A DNA stretch of 64,000 nucleotides from JAWKHR01 sp041394725 (GCA_041394725.1 JAWKHR010000027.1:24150-88149), one strand, 5' to 3'; numbered from the stretch's first letter, positions 8,084 to 17,248 are shown. Program-made: numbers and translations. The notes: generated by a model not told the origin, from the sequence alone.

Positions 8084-9424
8084 GTGGCCCACATCATCCT
8101 CGAGCGTCTGCCTGTCGGCGAAAAGGTCGGCATCGCGTTTTCGGGCGGCCTGGACACGAGCGCCGCCATCCACTGGATGCGCCGGAAGGGCGCCATCCCC
8201 TACGCCTACACGGCGAATCTCGGCCAGCCGGACGAGCCGGACTACGAGGACATCCCGCGGCGGGCGATGCAGTATGGCGCGGAGCACGCGCGGCTGGTGG
8301 ACTGCCGCGCGCAGCTCGTGGCCGAGGGCATCGCGGCGCTGCAGTGCGGGGCGTTCCACATCACGACCGCCGGCGTGCCGTACTTCAACACGACGCCGCT
8401 GGGGCGGGCGGTGACGGGCACGTTGCTCGTCGTCGCGATGAAGGACGACGACGTGCACGTCTGGGGCGACGGGAGCACGTTCAAGGGCAACGACATCGAG
8501 CGGTTCTACCGCTACGGGCTGCTCGCCAATCCGAACCTGCGCATCTACAAGCCGTGGCTGGACCAGGCGTTCATCGACGAGCTGGGCGGCCGGCGCGAGA
8601 TGTCGGAGTACATGCAGCAGGCCGGCTTCGCGTACAAGATGAGCGTCGAGAAGGCGTACTCGACGGACTCGAACCTGCTGGGGGCCACGCACGAGGCCAA
8701 GGACCTCGAGCGGCTCGACACCGGCATCACGATCGTCGAGCCGATCATGGGCGTCGCGTCGTGGCGAGCCGACGTCGCCGTGAAGCCGGAGACCGTCACG
8801 GTGCGGTTCGAGGAGGGGCATCCGGTCGCCTTGAACGGCATGACCAGCCGGGATGACGTGGCGCTGCTGCTCGAGGCCAACGCGATCGGCGGACGGCATG
8901 GACTCGGCGTCAGCGACCAGATCGAGAACCGCATCATCGAGGCGAAGAGCCGGGGGATCTACGAGGCGCCCGGGATGGCGCTGCTGCACATCGCCTACGA
9001 ACGGCTGGTGACGGGCATCCACAACGAGGACACGATCGAGCAGTATCGCGAGAGCGGGCGCCGGCTGGGGCGGCTGCTCTATCAGGGCCGGTGGTTCGAC
9101 CCGCAGGCGATGATGCTGCGCGAGACGGCCCAGCGATGGGTCGCGCGGCCGATTACGGGCGAGGTCACGGTGGAGCTGCGGCGGGGCAACGACTACTCGA
9201 TTCTCGACACGTCGAGCCCGAACCTGACCTACAAGCCTGAGCGCCTGACGATGGAGAAGGGCGAGTCCGCGTTCACGCCGCAGGACCGCATCGGTCAACT
9301 GACGATGCGGAACCTCGACATCACCGACACGCGCGACAAGTTGCGCGTCTACACCCGCACGGGCCTCCTGGCCCCGGCGACCGGCGCGGCCCTTCCCCAT
9401 CTGCCCGCCGCCGACAAGGACTGA
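8084..9424 (+). CDS. argG: Argininosuccinate synthase
   Basis: 446 residues, the length of the E. coli-type (long) ArgG. It ligates citrulline and aspartate with ATP, the penultimate step of arginine synthesis. The ATP-binding loop is AFSGGLDTSAAIHWMRRKGA, followed by PYAYTANLGQPDEPDYEDIP and QCGAFHITTAGVPYFNTTPL. Further conserved segments are WGDGSTFKGNDIERFYRYGL and KMSVEKAYSTDSNLLGATHE. Translation starts at GTG 8084; no strong ribosome binding site is seen. The gene stands alone, with no other arg gene in the window. Its end faces a minus-strand gene across the dispersed repeat at 9429-9555. Confidence 0.97.
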   Translation: MAHIILERLPVGEKVGIAFSGGLDTSAAIHWMRRKGAIPYAYTANLGQPDEPDYEDIPRRAMQYGAEHARLVDCRAQLVAEGIAALQCGAFHITTAGVPYFNTTPLGRAVTGTLLVVAMKDDDVHVWGDGSTFKGNDIERFYRYGLLANPNLRIYKPWLDQAFIDELGGRREMSEYMQQAGFAYKMSVEKAYSTDSNLLGATHEAKDLERLDTGITIVEPIMGVASWRADVAVKPETVTVRFEEGHPVALNGMTSRDDVALLLEANAIGGRHGLGVSDQIENRIIEAKSRGIYEAPGMALLHIAYERLVTGIHNEDTIEQYRESGRRLGRLLYQGRWFDPQAMMLRETAQRWVARPITGEVTVELRRGNDYSILDTSSPNLTYKPERLTMEKGESAFTPQDRIGQLTMRNLDITDTRDKLRVYTRTGLLAPATGAALPHLPAADKD

Positions 9425-9428
9425 GCGG

Positions 9429-9555
9429 AAACGACACCGGGAGTCTTTGTCCGGATCCGGGACGTCTATACACCTCCTGCATAGGCGTCAGGTCTTTTTC
9501 TAAGGAATTTTCGTCCTGGTCGTTCCGCGGTGAATAAAAGACTCCCGGTGTCGTT
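9429..9555. repeat. Dispersed palindromic repeat, copy A (two inverted units)
   Basis: A unit reading ACGACACCGGGAGTCTTT (9430-9448) and its inverse AAAGACTCCCGGTGTCGT (9537-9554) face each other about 90 bases apart between convergent genes. The second unit lies inside the 3' coding end of the MBL-like gene and encodes its tail. Same family as copies at 18171, 18819, 36441 and 53761. Confidence 0.85.
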
Positions 9556-11233
9556 CTTCGGTGTCGTTCTTGCGGCGGGCGGCGTCGATGGCGGCGGTGA
9601 TGGCGGTCCAGGGCGTGGGGGTGAGGTGCATGCCGAAGACCCTGGAAGGTGTCAGCTGCTCGCGGTGCACGGCCGTCGCCACCTCCATCAGCATCTCGGG
9701 CATGAAGAACGGCGCGTCCGGACCGGGGCCGCTGTGCTGGATCAGGTCGCTCGAGTAGAGCACGTCCAGCCCGGGGAACCAGATCAACATCATCCGCTCC
9801 CCCATCTCGCCACGCACGGGAATCAGTTCCATCCGCGTCTCCCCGCTGCCAAGCGTCGTCGGCCGGCTCACCGGACGGAACTCCGGCTTGCGGGGCGCGG
9901 TCTCGAGCGTGTCGGGCGACTGGGCGTGCGGCGCCTCGACGAGGCGCGAGAGGATGGCGACGTTCAGGTCCAGAGCGTGCACCGGCACGCCCCGCGCGAC
10001 GTACTCCCGCACGCCGCCGATGTGCGGCCACGCGTCCGACGTCGTCACCACCGCCTTGATCGGCAGACCCGGGAACCGCTTCGTGGCCGCCGCGATGACC
10101 GACGCCGAGTACGCCGATGAGGTCGTGCCCTCGATCACCACGATGCCGTCGGGCTGGCGCACCAGCGCGACGTTGAACCCGCCGGGCATCTGGACGAGCC
10201 ACGGCGCGATCTCGATCGCCCTCGACTCGTCGAGCGTCAGCGACGCCATCCCCGACGGGCGCCCGCGCGCCGCCTCGAACGCGTCGGCGACCTCGTCCGG
10301 AATCACGAACGACGCGTCGTCCACGGGAGCGTCCACGGTCACCGCGTGGGCCGTGTCGTCGGTGTACGGCACCCCGTTCCATTCCACCGACGTCTGCCGG
10401 GGGAACAGCAGGCCGCCGGCCTCGAGCGTCCAGTACCCGAACCATCGCCGTTCGGTGACGTCCCCCCAGATGCCGAACGCGTCGTCGCGCACGTACTCGA
10501 GCATCGTCGGCAGATGGGTGTAGCCATCGAGATACAGACGGCATCGCAGGCCCTCGGCCGAGAACCCGATCACGTCCTGCGGCACGCCGTGCAGGCTCGC
10601 GCCGGCCAGCGTCTTCACGTCCGTCGCGGCCCTGGCCGTGAGCAGCAGCTTTTCCGGCGCGAGCGCGAGCGCGCGTCGCGCATCGTCGACGTCCGACGCC
10701 CGACCCGGCGCCCAGCGCTGGCCGTTCGTCGAGGCGGACACGCCGCCGGCGACGACGCTCGACACGGTGGCGCTCCAGCGCGGCGACGACCAGAATCGCT
10801 GCTGCGTCTCGACGCGGCGACGTCCCTGCGCGTGGTCGCGCGTCTCCACGCGCTGCCGATAGATCGTCAGCCAGGGGCCCTCGGGCCGCTCGGACTGCTC
10901 CAGCGCGAAGGCGTGTCCCATCAGGTCGAGCCGGACAGACTGCACGGACTCGAGGCGGGCGCGTCCGCCCTGCGCCTCGATGGCGGCGTCGAGCAGGTCG
11001 GAGGCCGGAGGCCGTGCCTGCGCGCTCACGCTGACGGGGCCGGTCGGGGTGGCGGCACCGGCGATGACGGCCAGCATCATCGTGGCCGCCAGGCTGCCGG
11101 CCGCGTTCCGCCGGGTGCGAACCAGGCGCGGCCGACCGGGAACGGGCCGCGGAACAGATCGAGGAACGGACCGCGCGACGGACCGCGGAAGGGGTGCAAT
11201 ACGGTGGAACAGGTTCAGGCAGCGTCGAAACAC
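9500..11233 (-). CDS. Secreted MBL-fold-like protein with degenerate metal site
   Basis: 577 residues from GTG 11231-11233, which has a GGGAGGT ribosome binding site eight bases upstream. An Arg/Pro/Val-rich repeated N-terminus (SVARSVPRSVPRPVPGR) precedes a hydrophobic export signal. About residues 75-330 form a beta-rich N-terminal domain, and the C-terminal half resembles MBL hydrolases (VQMPGGFNVALVRQPDGIVV, VVTTSDAWPHIGGVREYVAR, VLYSSDL). The metal motif HxHxDH is replaced by SDAWPH, losing both early His and the Asp. Hydrolase chemistry is therefore doubtful. The last residues (RHRESFIHRG and on) come from a dispersed repeat. Confidence 0.75.
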   Translation of the reverse strand: MFRRCLNLFHRIAPLPRSVARSVPRSVPRPVPGRPRLVRTRRNAAGSLAATMMLAVIAGAATPTGPVSVSAQARPPASDLLDAAIEAQGGRARLESVQSVRLDLMGHAFALEQSERPEGPWLTIYRQRVETRDHAQGRRRVETQQRFWSSPRWSATVSSVVAGGVSASTNGQRWAPGRASDVDDARRALALAPEKLLLTARAATDVKTLAGASLHGVPQDVIGFSAEGLRCRLYLDGYTHLPTMLEYVRDDAFGIWGDVTERRWFGYWTLEAGGLLFPRQTSVEWNGVPYTDDTAHAVTVDAPVDDASFVIPDEVADAFEAARGRPSGMASLTLDESRAIEIAPWLVQMPGGFNVALVRQPDGIVVIEGTTSSAYSASVIAAATKRFPGLPIKAVVTTSDAWPHIGGVREYVARGVPVHALDLNVAILSRLVEAPHAQSPDTLETAPRKPEFRPVSRPTTLGSGETRMELIPVRGEMGERMMLIWFPGLDVLYSSDLIQHSGPGPDAPFFMPEMLMEVATAVHREQLTPSRVFGMHLTPTPWTAITAAIDAARRKNDTEERHRESFIHRGTTRTKIP

Positions 11234-11355
11234 GGGACCTCCCTGCCCGCATTGGACGTTGCCGCGCGCCGCCGCGGCGCGGTCATGCCGCGAAACGCGG
11301 GCCGGCTGCAGTCACCCGTGCGATTCGGCCGATCAAACGCCGGACCTCGGCCGGA

Positions 11356-12111
11356 TCAGGCTCCGAGCCTCGATTCCAGATCGGCCCGATAGCTCCGGCT
11401 CGCGCGCAGCTTCGTGCCGTCCACGAGGGTGATTTCCGCGTCGCCCGACGGGAGCGGCCGCAGTTCGCGAATCCGCGAGACGTTGACGACCGTCGACCGG
11501 TGCACGCGAACGAACACCGCCGGGTCGAGCGCCGACGCGACGGCCTGCAGTGACCGGCGGATCAGCGGCCGCGCGCCGCCGGCGTGGATCCGGACGCAGT
11601 AGTCCTCGGCGCCGATCCAGTCGATGTCGGCCCACGGGATCACGAGCGTGCGGCCGCCGTCGCGCACGACCAGCTGCCGGACCGTGCGTTCGTGACGATC
11701 GAGCAGCGCGCCGAGGCGCTCGGCGAACACGGCCGACTCGCGCTCGCGCAGCCGATCGCAGGCGCGGGCCAGCACGGTGGCGCAGCGCTCGTCGGAGAAC
11801 GGCTTGAGGAGGTAGTCGAACGCGTGGGCCTCGAACGCGCGAATCGCGTACTGGTCGAACGCCGTCACGAACACGACCAGCGGCGCGGTCTCCGCGCCGA
11901 GCGCCTGCAGCACGCCGAAGCCGTCGAGGCCCGGCATCTCGACGTCGAGCAGGAGCAGGTCGGGCCGCTGGTCGAGCACGGCGCGCACCGCCGCCTCGCC
12001 GTCGCCGCACTCGCCGGCCACCTCGATCTCCGGGTTCGCCTCGAGCAGCAGGCGCAGGCTCCGCCGCGCCAGCGGCTCGTCATCGACGATCAGCGCGCGC
12101 CAGCGCGTCAC
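11356..12111 (-). CDS. LytTR-family response regulator
   Basis: 251 residues. The receiver domain (1-120) has the acidic pair D10-D11, phospho-acceptor D56 in LLLLDVEMPGLDG and the LLKPF lysine. The LytTR DNA-binding domain (about 145-245) contains RTLVIPWADIDWIGAEDYCV, then VRVHRSTVVNVSRIRELRPL. It is the output partner of the sensor kinase encoded just upstream, with which it shares a 4-base ATGA overlap. Target genes are not evident; the adjacent MBL-like gene is separated by 122 bases. Confidence 0.95.
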   Translation of the reverse strand: MTRWRALIVDDEPLARRSLRLLLEANPEIEVAGECGDGEAAVRAVLDQRPDLLLLDVEMPGLDGFGVLQALGAETAPLVVFVTAFDQYAIRAFEAHAFDYLLKPFSDERCATVLARACDRLRERESAVFAERLGALLDRHERTVRQLVVRDGGRTLVIPWADIDWIGAEDYCVRIHAGGARPLIRRSLQAVASALDPAVFVRVHRSTVVNVSRIRELRPLPSGDAEITLVDGTKLRASRSYRADLESRLGA

Positions 12112-13247
12112 GATGACTCCACCTCGAGACCTCCGGGCTTCGCGGCCGCCGGATCGGATGACCGGCGGCCCGCGTCCGCGGGCAGCACGACCCGCACGAT
12201 CGTGCCGCCCGACGCGCCGGGCCCGGCCGCGAGGCGGGCGCTCCCGCCGTGACGCGCCTCGAGGCGCGCGATCAGATTGCGCAGCCCGGTTCCGGCCCCG
12301 TCGCCCACCCGCCAGCCCTCCGGCAGGCCGACGCCGTCGTCCTCCACCTCGATCACGAGGCCGCCGGCGCCCCGGAACACGCGCAACCCGATTCGCCCCG
12401 GCCCGGGGCGCGGCGCGATCCCGTGGCGCAGGGCGTTCTCGACGAGCGGCTGCACGACGAGCGCCGGCACCAGCCGCTCGTCGAGCCCGGGCTCGACGTC
12501 GATCGTCACGGCGAGCCGGTCGCCGAATCGCACCTGCTGGATGTCGACGTAGCGCCGCACGAGCTCCAGCTCCTCGGAGAGCGCCACGTCGGCGTCCCCC
12601 GTGTCCAGCACGCGCCGCAGCAGGTCGCTGAGACCGGAGATCAGGCGCACCGCATCGGCGTTGCGCCCGTCACGGACGAGCGACGCGACGGCGTGCAGGC
12701 TGTTGAACAGGAAGTGCGGCTGGAGCTGCGCGCGCAGCGCGTCGAGTCGCGCCGCCGTGAGCTGCGCCTCGAGTGCGGCGGCCTGGGCGTCGCGGTCGCG
12801 CCAGCGCGCGTGAAGCGCGGTCGCCTGCCCCAGCGCGACGATGCCGGCGTAGACGATGACCTGCAGGTAGATCCGGCCGCGGAGCTGGCCGACCAGCATG
12901 TCCCACAGCGCCTCCGGCGCGCCCGGCTGCGGCCCCGCCAGCAGCGGGGCGACGAGCGCGACGAGGATGGCGTGCAGGATCGACACGACCAGCGCCCCGG
13001 CCAGGTGCAGGCCGAGGAAGCGCGTCCACCCGATGCGACCCGGATCCCATCGCGGCGTGAGCCGCCAGAGCAGCACCGTGAACGGAATCCACGCCAGGTA
13101 GAAGACGCTCTGCCACGCGATCGCGGCGCGGAGCCGGATCTGCTCGCCGGGCTGCGAGGCGAGCAGCCAGATCTGCACGTCGTACAGGACGGTGATGAGC
13201 GTCCAGAACGCGGACGCGGTCAGCCACTGGATGCGGCGCTTCGTCAT
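12108..13247 (-). CDS. LytS-type sensor histidine kinase
   Basis: 379 residues from ATG 13245-13247 (MTKRRIQWLTASAFWTLITV); the extra upstream codons are arginine-rich and unlikely. Four hydrophobic helices (about 8-140) form the membrane sensor. A coiled-coil linker leads to the His_kinase (LytS/YehU) domain with phospho-acceptor H178 in LQPHFLFNSLHAVASLV. The HATPase domain has the N-box QPLVENALRHGI and the G-boxes EDDGVGLP and GTGLRNLIARL. The stop overlaps the start of the LytTR regulator. No periplasmic sensor domain is seen, so the signal is probably membrane-borne. Confidence 0.93.
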   Translation of the reverse strand: MTKRRIQWLTASAFWTLITVLYDVQIWLLASQPGEQIRLRAAIAWQSVFYLAWIPFTVLLWRLTPRWDPGRIGWTRFLGLHLAGALVVSILHAILVALVAPLLAGPQPGAPEALWDMLVGQLRGRIYLQVIVYAGIVALGQATALHARWRDRDAQAAALEAQLTAARLDALRAQLQPHFLFNSLHAVASLVRDGRNADAVRLISGLSDLLRRVLDTGDADVALSEELELVRRYVDIQQVRFGDRLAVTIDVEPGLDERLVPALVVQPLVENALRHGIAPRPGPGRIGLRVFRGAGGLVIEVEDDGVGLPEGWRVGDGAGTGLRNLIARLEARHGGSARLAAGPGASGGTIVRVVLPADAGRRSSDPAAAKPGGLEVESS

Positions 13248-13377
13248 CGGGATCGGCGCGCGTCGCCGGGGTGACGCGGATTCCGCACGATACCGCAGCC
13301 CGGCCGCGCGTGGCACGTTGCGCCGGCGTCGCCCGTCCCTGTCCCTCAGCCGCTGGCCGCGGCCAGGCGGGCGCCCG

Positions 13378-14574
13378 TCACGCCACGGCGGCGGTCCGCT
13401 GCGCGGGTACGCCCGCCAGCAGCCGCTTCACCGCGAAGATGAACACGCCGGTCAGCAGGAGGTTGACCGCGAGCGACAGCGCCGCGACCGTGACCATCGT
13501 CCCGCCGATGCCGTAGCCGAGCGAGACGACCAGCACGCCCGCTCCGACTTCACCCCGCGGCCACATGCCGACGCAGATCGCGAGCCGCTCGCGCCAGTGC
13601 GCCTCGCGCCGGTAGCAGAAGAGCGGGAACATCTTGCCCAGGTTGGCCAGCACGGTCACCGCCGCCACGTGCAGGGCGAGGACGGACCACGTGGTGCCGG
13701 CGGGCCCCTCGAGCACGGGGGGCATCGACAGGCCGACCAGCACCATGAACGCGGCGGACACGACGGTCGAAACCCGCTGTTCCTCGGGCGACTCCGGTCC
13801 CTCCTGATGGCCCTCGCGGGCATCGTCGGCGTGCGGATCCGCGCCGGCCGGGCGCGCCAGCATGCACCCGAGCACGAAGGCGGGCAGCAGCACCTCGATG
13901 TGGATCGGCACGACGTCGTCGACGACGGTGCTCGCCACGTAGATGGCCTCCGAGACGACCACGATCGCCGCGGCGTAGGTCATGACCCACGGCCACGAGA
14001 CGGGCAGGCGGAGCCGATGCAGGTAGCGCCAGGCCAGCCACAGCAGCACGATCATCACGAGGACGATCACCGCGAGCTGCCAGCGCAGGCCGACGATCAG
14101 CATCTTCAGCGGGATCATCAGGAGGATCGTGTCGAGGTCGTCGAAGATCGCGAGCACGCGCGTCTTGCGGAAGTACCAGGTCGCCGACAGGCCGGCGGCG
14201 GCGAGCATCGAGAAGAGGATGCCGGCCGAGGTCGGCGCGGCGAACCGGCTGGCAAGCAGCGCGTCGCGCCACGCCGGAAAACTCGTCCAGTCCGAGGGCT
14301 GCCCCATCGCGCCGACGAAGTACACCGCGCAGAAGATCCAGGGAAACGCCGCGGCCGTCGCGGCCACCCCGTAGTCGACCGCGTAGCTGCGCAGCCGGCT
14401 CCGGTCGAGGTCGAACTCGTAGCCGACGTGGATCATGATGAACGCCAGGCAGAACATCGTCGCCAGGCGCACCACGACCTCGACGGCCGGTCGCGCCGCG
14501 CCGAGCAGCGGCACCAGCTGGGACGCCGCAAGGCCGACGACGAGCAGCACGGAGAACAGGGCGACCTTCTTCAT
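13378..14574 (-). CDS. Cation:proton antiporter (CPA/NhaP-like)
   Basis: 398 residues, mostly hydrophobic, with about 11-12 membrane helices. Features of the Na+/H+ exchanger fold include FIMIHVGYEFDLDRSRLRSY near residue 45, the paired acidic helix RVLAIFDDLDTILLMIPLKM near 140, and ICVGMWPRGEVGAGVLVVSL with an Arg-Gly-Glu near 340. A hydrophilic insert rich in Asp and Glu (PHADDAREGHQEGPESPEEQ) splits the middle. It probably exchanges Na+ or K+ for H+ at the inner membrane. The gene follows the Ca2+/Na+ exchanger gene by 16 bases and belongs to the block divergent from an NhaR-type regulator. Confidence 0.85.
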   Translation of the reverse strand: MKKVALFSVLLVVGLAASQLVPLLGAARPAVEVVVRLATMFCLAFIMIHVGYEFDLDRSRLRSYAVDYGVAATAAAFPWIFCAVYFVGAMGQPSDWTSFPAWRDALLASRFAAPTSAGILFSMLAAAGLSATWYFRKTRVLAIFDDLDTILLMIPLKMLIVGLRWQLAVIVLVMIVLLWLAWRYLHRLRLPVSWPWVMTYAAAIVVVSEAIYVASTVVDDVVPIHIEVLLPAFVLGCMLARPAGADPHADDAREGHQEGPESPEEQRVSTVVSAAFMVLVGLSMPPVLEGPAGTTWSVLALHVAAVTVLANLGKMFPLFCYRREAHWRERLAICVGMWPRGEVGAGVLVVSLGYGIGGTMVTVAALSLAVNLLLTGVFIFAVKRLLAGVPAQRTAAVA

Positions 14575-14590
14575 CGGAGCCGAACCGGGG

Positions 14591-15766
14591 TCATGAGGTC
14601 CGCGGCCGGATCGACGCCCGACGCGTGCCGGGCCGCCGGACCGGCCGACGCCTGGCGGCGCGCCACCGGCCGAGCACGACGCCGGCGGTGACGAGCGCCA
14701 GGGGTGCCACGAACCACGAGAGCGCGGTCCGCAGCGCGCCGGCCGCCTCGTGCCCGCTCGCGTCGAGGCCGAGATAGCTCACGTAACCGGCATAGTAGCC
14801 GAGGAAGACGACGCCCTCCCAGCGGTCGATGCGGTGGCCGGTCAGGAAGATGGGCAGGCACGCGACCGCGGTCGCCGTCATCACCAGCAGGTCGAAGCGC
14901 TGCGCCGCCGGGGGCACGGCGATCGCCTCGGGCGCCAGCACCGCGCCCAGGCCGAGCACGAACAGCAGGTTGAAGATCGAACTGCCGATGGCGTTACCGA
15001 CCGCGATGTCGCTCTCGCGCCGTCGGGCCGCCGCGAGCGACGTCGCGACCTCCGGCAGGGAGGTCCCCGCCGCGAGCACCGTGAGGCCTATCACCAGTTC
15101 GCTGGCGCCGGCCAGTCGCGCGACGCCGACGGCGCCGGCGATGAGCGCCTGGGCGCCGGCCACGAGCAGCACGAATCCGGCGGCCACGCGCAGCAGGTCC
15201 GCGAGCGCGCCGCCACGTGTCGCGCCAGGGGCGCCGCCCGCCGGCGGCGCCGGGGCCGGCGCCGGGACCGGCGCCGGCACTCCAGGATCGCCGGCGGCGT
15301 CGTCCCTCGTCACCCCGTTGACGCCGCGCGCCTGGCGCAGCATGGCGACGAGATAGACCACGAACGCGACCAGCAGGATGAGGCCATCGGCCCGGCCGAT
15401 CCATCCGTCCCGGGCGAGCCCGACGACGGCCACCGACGCCGCGATGAGCAGCGGCACCTCGACGCGGATGAGCTGGCGCGCGACGCCGAGCGGCGTGACG
15501 AGCGCCGCCGCACCGAGGATGAAGAGCACGTTGAAGATGTTGCTGCCGATCAGGTTGCCCACCGCCACGTCGCCCTGGCCGCGGCCGACGGCGAGCACGG
15601 TCAGCACGACCTCCGGCGCGCTGGTCCCGAAGGCGACGACGGTCAGGCCGACGACCAGCGGCGCGATGCCGAGGCGGGCCGCGCCGCTGGCCGCGCCGGC
15701 GACGAGCCGGTCGGCGCCCACCGAGATCAGCAGGACGCCGCCGGCGAGCAGCAGGAGGGCGGTCAT
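14591..15766 (-). CDS. Calcium/sodium antiporter (YrbG/CaxA family)
   Basis: 391 residues from ATG 15764-15766 (MTALLLLAGG); upstream codons look non-coding. The two inverted alpha-repeats of the NCX/YrbG family are clear. The first has VGLTVVAFGTSAPEVVLTVL with GNLIGSNIFNVLFILG. The second has IGLTVLAAGTSLPEVATSLA with GNAIGSSIFNLLFVLG. The linker is Ala/Pro-rich. The family moves Ca2+ out of the cell in exchange for Na+. It is encoded between the HPF-like gene and the Na+/H+ antiporter, consistent with an ion-stress unit. Confidence 0.93.
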   Translation of the reverse strand: MTALLLLAGGVLLISVGADRLVAGAASGAARLGIAPLVVGLTVVAFGTSAPEVVLTVLAVGRGQGDVAVGNLIGSNIFNVLFILGAAALVTPLGVARQLIRVEVPLLIAASVAVVGLARDGWIGRADGLILLVAFVVYLVAMLRQARGVNGVTRDDAAGDPGVPAPVPAPAPAPPAGGAPGATRGGALADLLRVAAGFVLLVAGAQALIAGAVGVARLAGASELVIGLTVLAAGTSLPEVATSLAAARRRESDIAVGNAIGSSIFNLLFVLGLGAVLAPEAIAVPPAAQRFDLLVMTATAVACLPIFLTGHRIDRWEGVVFLGYYAGYVSYLGLDASGHEAAGALRTALSWFVAPLALVTAGVVLGRWRAARRRPVRRPGTRRASIRPRTS

Positions 15767-15830
15767 CGCCGGACGCCTCCATCGCGCGTCCGGCCGCTGG
15801 TGCCCGACGGGGGCACGCGAGCGCCGGGCG

Positions 15831-16172
15831 TCAGGCGGACCGCAGCGGCGCCGGAGTCCAGCGACCGCCGCGCGGGCCACGGTCGGCCCAGCGCGTGACG
15901 GCGAAGGCGGCGCGCCTGAGTCCGCGATCCACCGCGGCGTAGAGATCGTGCGCGGTCTCCCGCACGACGATGCTGCCGCGTCCCGGCAGGCGGACGCGCA
16001 CCGTGCACCGCTTGTCCCGGCCGCCGCGCGGGCCGTTCACGTCGCCCAGCGAGACGACGAGCGGCCCGACCCGGGCGCCCAGCCGGCCGAATGCCGACGT
16101 GGCGCGCCGCCGCACGTGTTCCAGCACCGCATCCGAATGGTCCAGCGACGTGAATCGCACGCGAATCGTCAT
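15831..16172 (-). CDS. HPF/RaiA-like ribosome-associated protein
   Basis: 113 residues resembling the S30AE/HPF fold. It begins with a beta-strand (MTIRVRFTSLDHSDAVLEHV) and an amphipathic helix (RRRATSAFGRLGARVGPLVV), continues with SLGDVNGPRGGRDKRCTVRV, and ends with the helix ETAHDLYAAVDRGLRRAAFA. It lacks the long C-terminal dimerisation domain of long HPF. It may bind the decoding centre of idle ribosomes. It is the first gene of the block divergent from the LysR regulator. Confidence 0.75.
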   Translation of the reverse strand: MTIRVRFTSLDHSDAVLEHVRRRATSAFGRLGARVGPLVVSLGDVNGPRGGRDKRCTVRVRLPGRGSIVVRETAHDLYAAVDRGLRRAAFAVTRWADRGPRGGRWTPAPLRSA

Positions 16173-16235
16173 GGGCTCCTCCCGAGGTCACGATCGCAGT
16201 GTGGCGCGTCACGGATATGTTGTAAATTCAGAAAG

Positions 16236-16256
16236 TTTCGACATGACATGTCGAAA
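16236..16256. promoter_or_regulatory. Palindromic operator candidate between HPF-like and nhaR-like genes
   Basis: The sequence TTTCGACATG-A-CATGTCGAAA is a 21-base palindrome with ten-base arms. It is centred 33 bases before the LysR start, in an A+T-rich island (16213-16262) that is unusual for this window. It suits a LysR dimer site controlling both divergent directions. The -35/-10 elements are not unambiguous. Confidence 0.55.
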
Positions 16257-16279
16257 ATACCGACACTGAGGAACCGGCG

Positions 16280-17248
16280 ATGGACTGGCTCAACTACCAC
16301 CACCTCTACTACTTCTGGACCGTCGTGCGCGAGGGCGGGCTCGTGCCGGCCAGCCGCGTGCTGCGCCTGGCGCACCCGACCATCAGCGCGCAGCTGCGAC
16401 AGCTCGAGGCCTCGCTCGGCGAACCGCTGTTCGACCGCAGCCGGCGCCGCCTGGAACTCACCGAGACCGGACGCACCGTCTTCGGCTACGCCGACGAGAT
16501 CTTCGCGGTCGGACGCGAGCTCATGGACGTCGTCCGGCACCGGCCGACCGGCCGGCCCCTCCGGCTCGCGGTCGGGGTCACCGACGTCATGCCGAAGCTG
16601 GTGGTGCGGGAGTTGCTCCAGCCGGCGTTCCGGCTGGGACAGGACGTGGTGGTGAGCTGCCGCGAGGATCGCCACGATCGCGTGCTGGCGGCGCTCGCGC
16701 TGCACGAGCTGGACGTCGTGCTGGCCGACGCGCCGGTGCCGCCGGGCAGCGCGATCCGCGCCTTCAACCATCTGCTCGGCGAGTGCGGGGTCACCTTCTT
16801 CGCCGGCCGGGCCCTCGCGCCGCGGCTCCGGCGCGGGTTCCCCGGCTGCCTGGACGGCGCGCCGTTCCTCGTGCCGACCGGCTCCAGCGCCCTGCGCCGG
16901 TCGCTCGACCAGTGGCTCGCCGAGCAGCGACTGCGCCCGGCCATCGTGGCCGAGTTCGACGACAGCGCGCTGCTCGGGGTGTTCGGCCAGGACGGCCTCG
17001 GCGTGTTCTGTGCTCCGACCGTGCTGGAGGGGGCGGTGCGCCGGCAGCACGACGCGCGCGTCCTCGGCCGGACGGACGCCATCGTGGAGCGGTTCTATGC
17101 GATTTCGGGCGAACGACGGCTGACGCACCCGGCGGTGGCGGCCATCAGCCAGGCGGCGCGGGACGGGTTGTTCGTGACGGCGCCCCCGGCGGGCGCCAGG
17201 CGGCGGAGCCGGTCCCGGCGGGCCGGGGCCGGGTCAGGCCGTCACTGA
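16280..17248 (+). CDS. NhaR-type LysR family transcriptional regulator
   Basis: 322 residues. The N-terminal helix-turn-helix domain opens MDWLNYHHLYYFWTVVREGG, the hallmark of NhaR (LNYxHLxYFW), followed by HPTISAQLRQLEASLGEPLF. A LysR substrate-binding domain follows to about residue 300, then a basic tail (RRRSRSRRAGAGSGRH). NhaR activates Na+/H+ antiporter genes in enterobacteria. Here the divergent block contains a Na+/H+ antiporter and a Na+/Ca2+ exchanger, which supports the same role. The 3' end overlaps the convergent small gene by seven bases. Confidence 0.9.
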   Translation: MDWLNYHHLYYFWTVVREGGLVPASRVLRLAHPTISAQLRQLEASLGEPLFDRSRRRLELTETGRTVFGYADEIFAVGRELMDVVRHRPTGRPLRLAVGVTDVMPKLVVRELLQPAFRLGQDVVVSCREDRHDRVLAALALHELDVVLADAPVPPGSAIRAFNHLLGECGVTFFAGRALAPRLRRGFPGCLDGAPFLVPTGSSALRRSLDQWLAEQRLRPAIVAEFDDSALLGVFGQDGLGVFCAPTVLEGAVRRQHDARVLGRTDAIVERFYAISGERRLTHPAVAAISQAARDGLFVTAPPAGARRRSRSRRAGAGSGRH

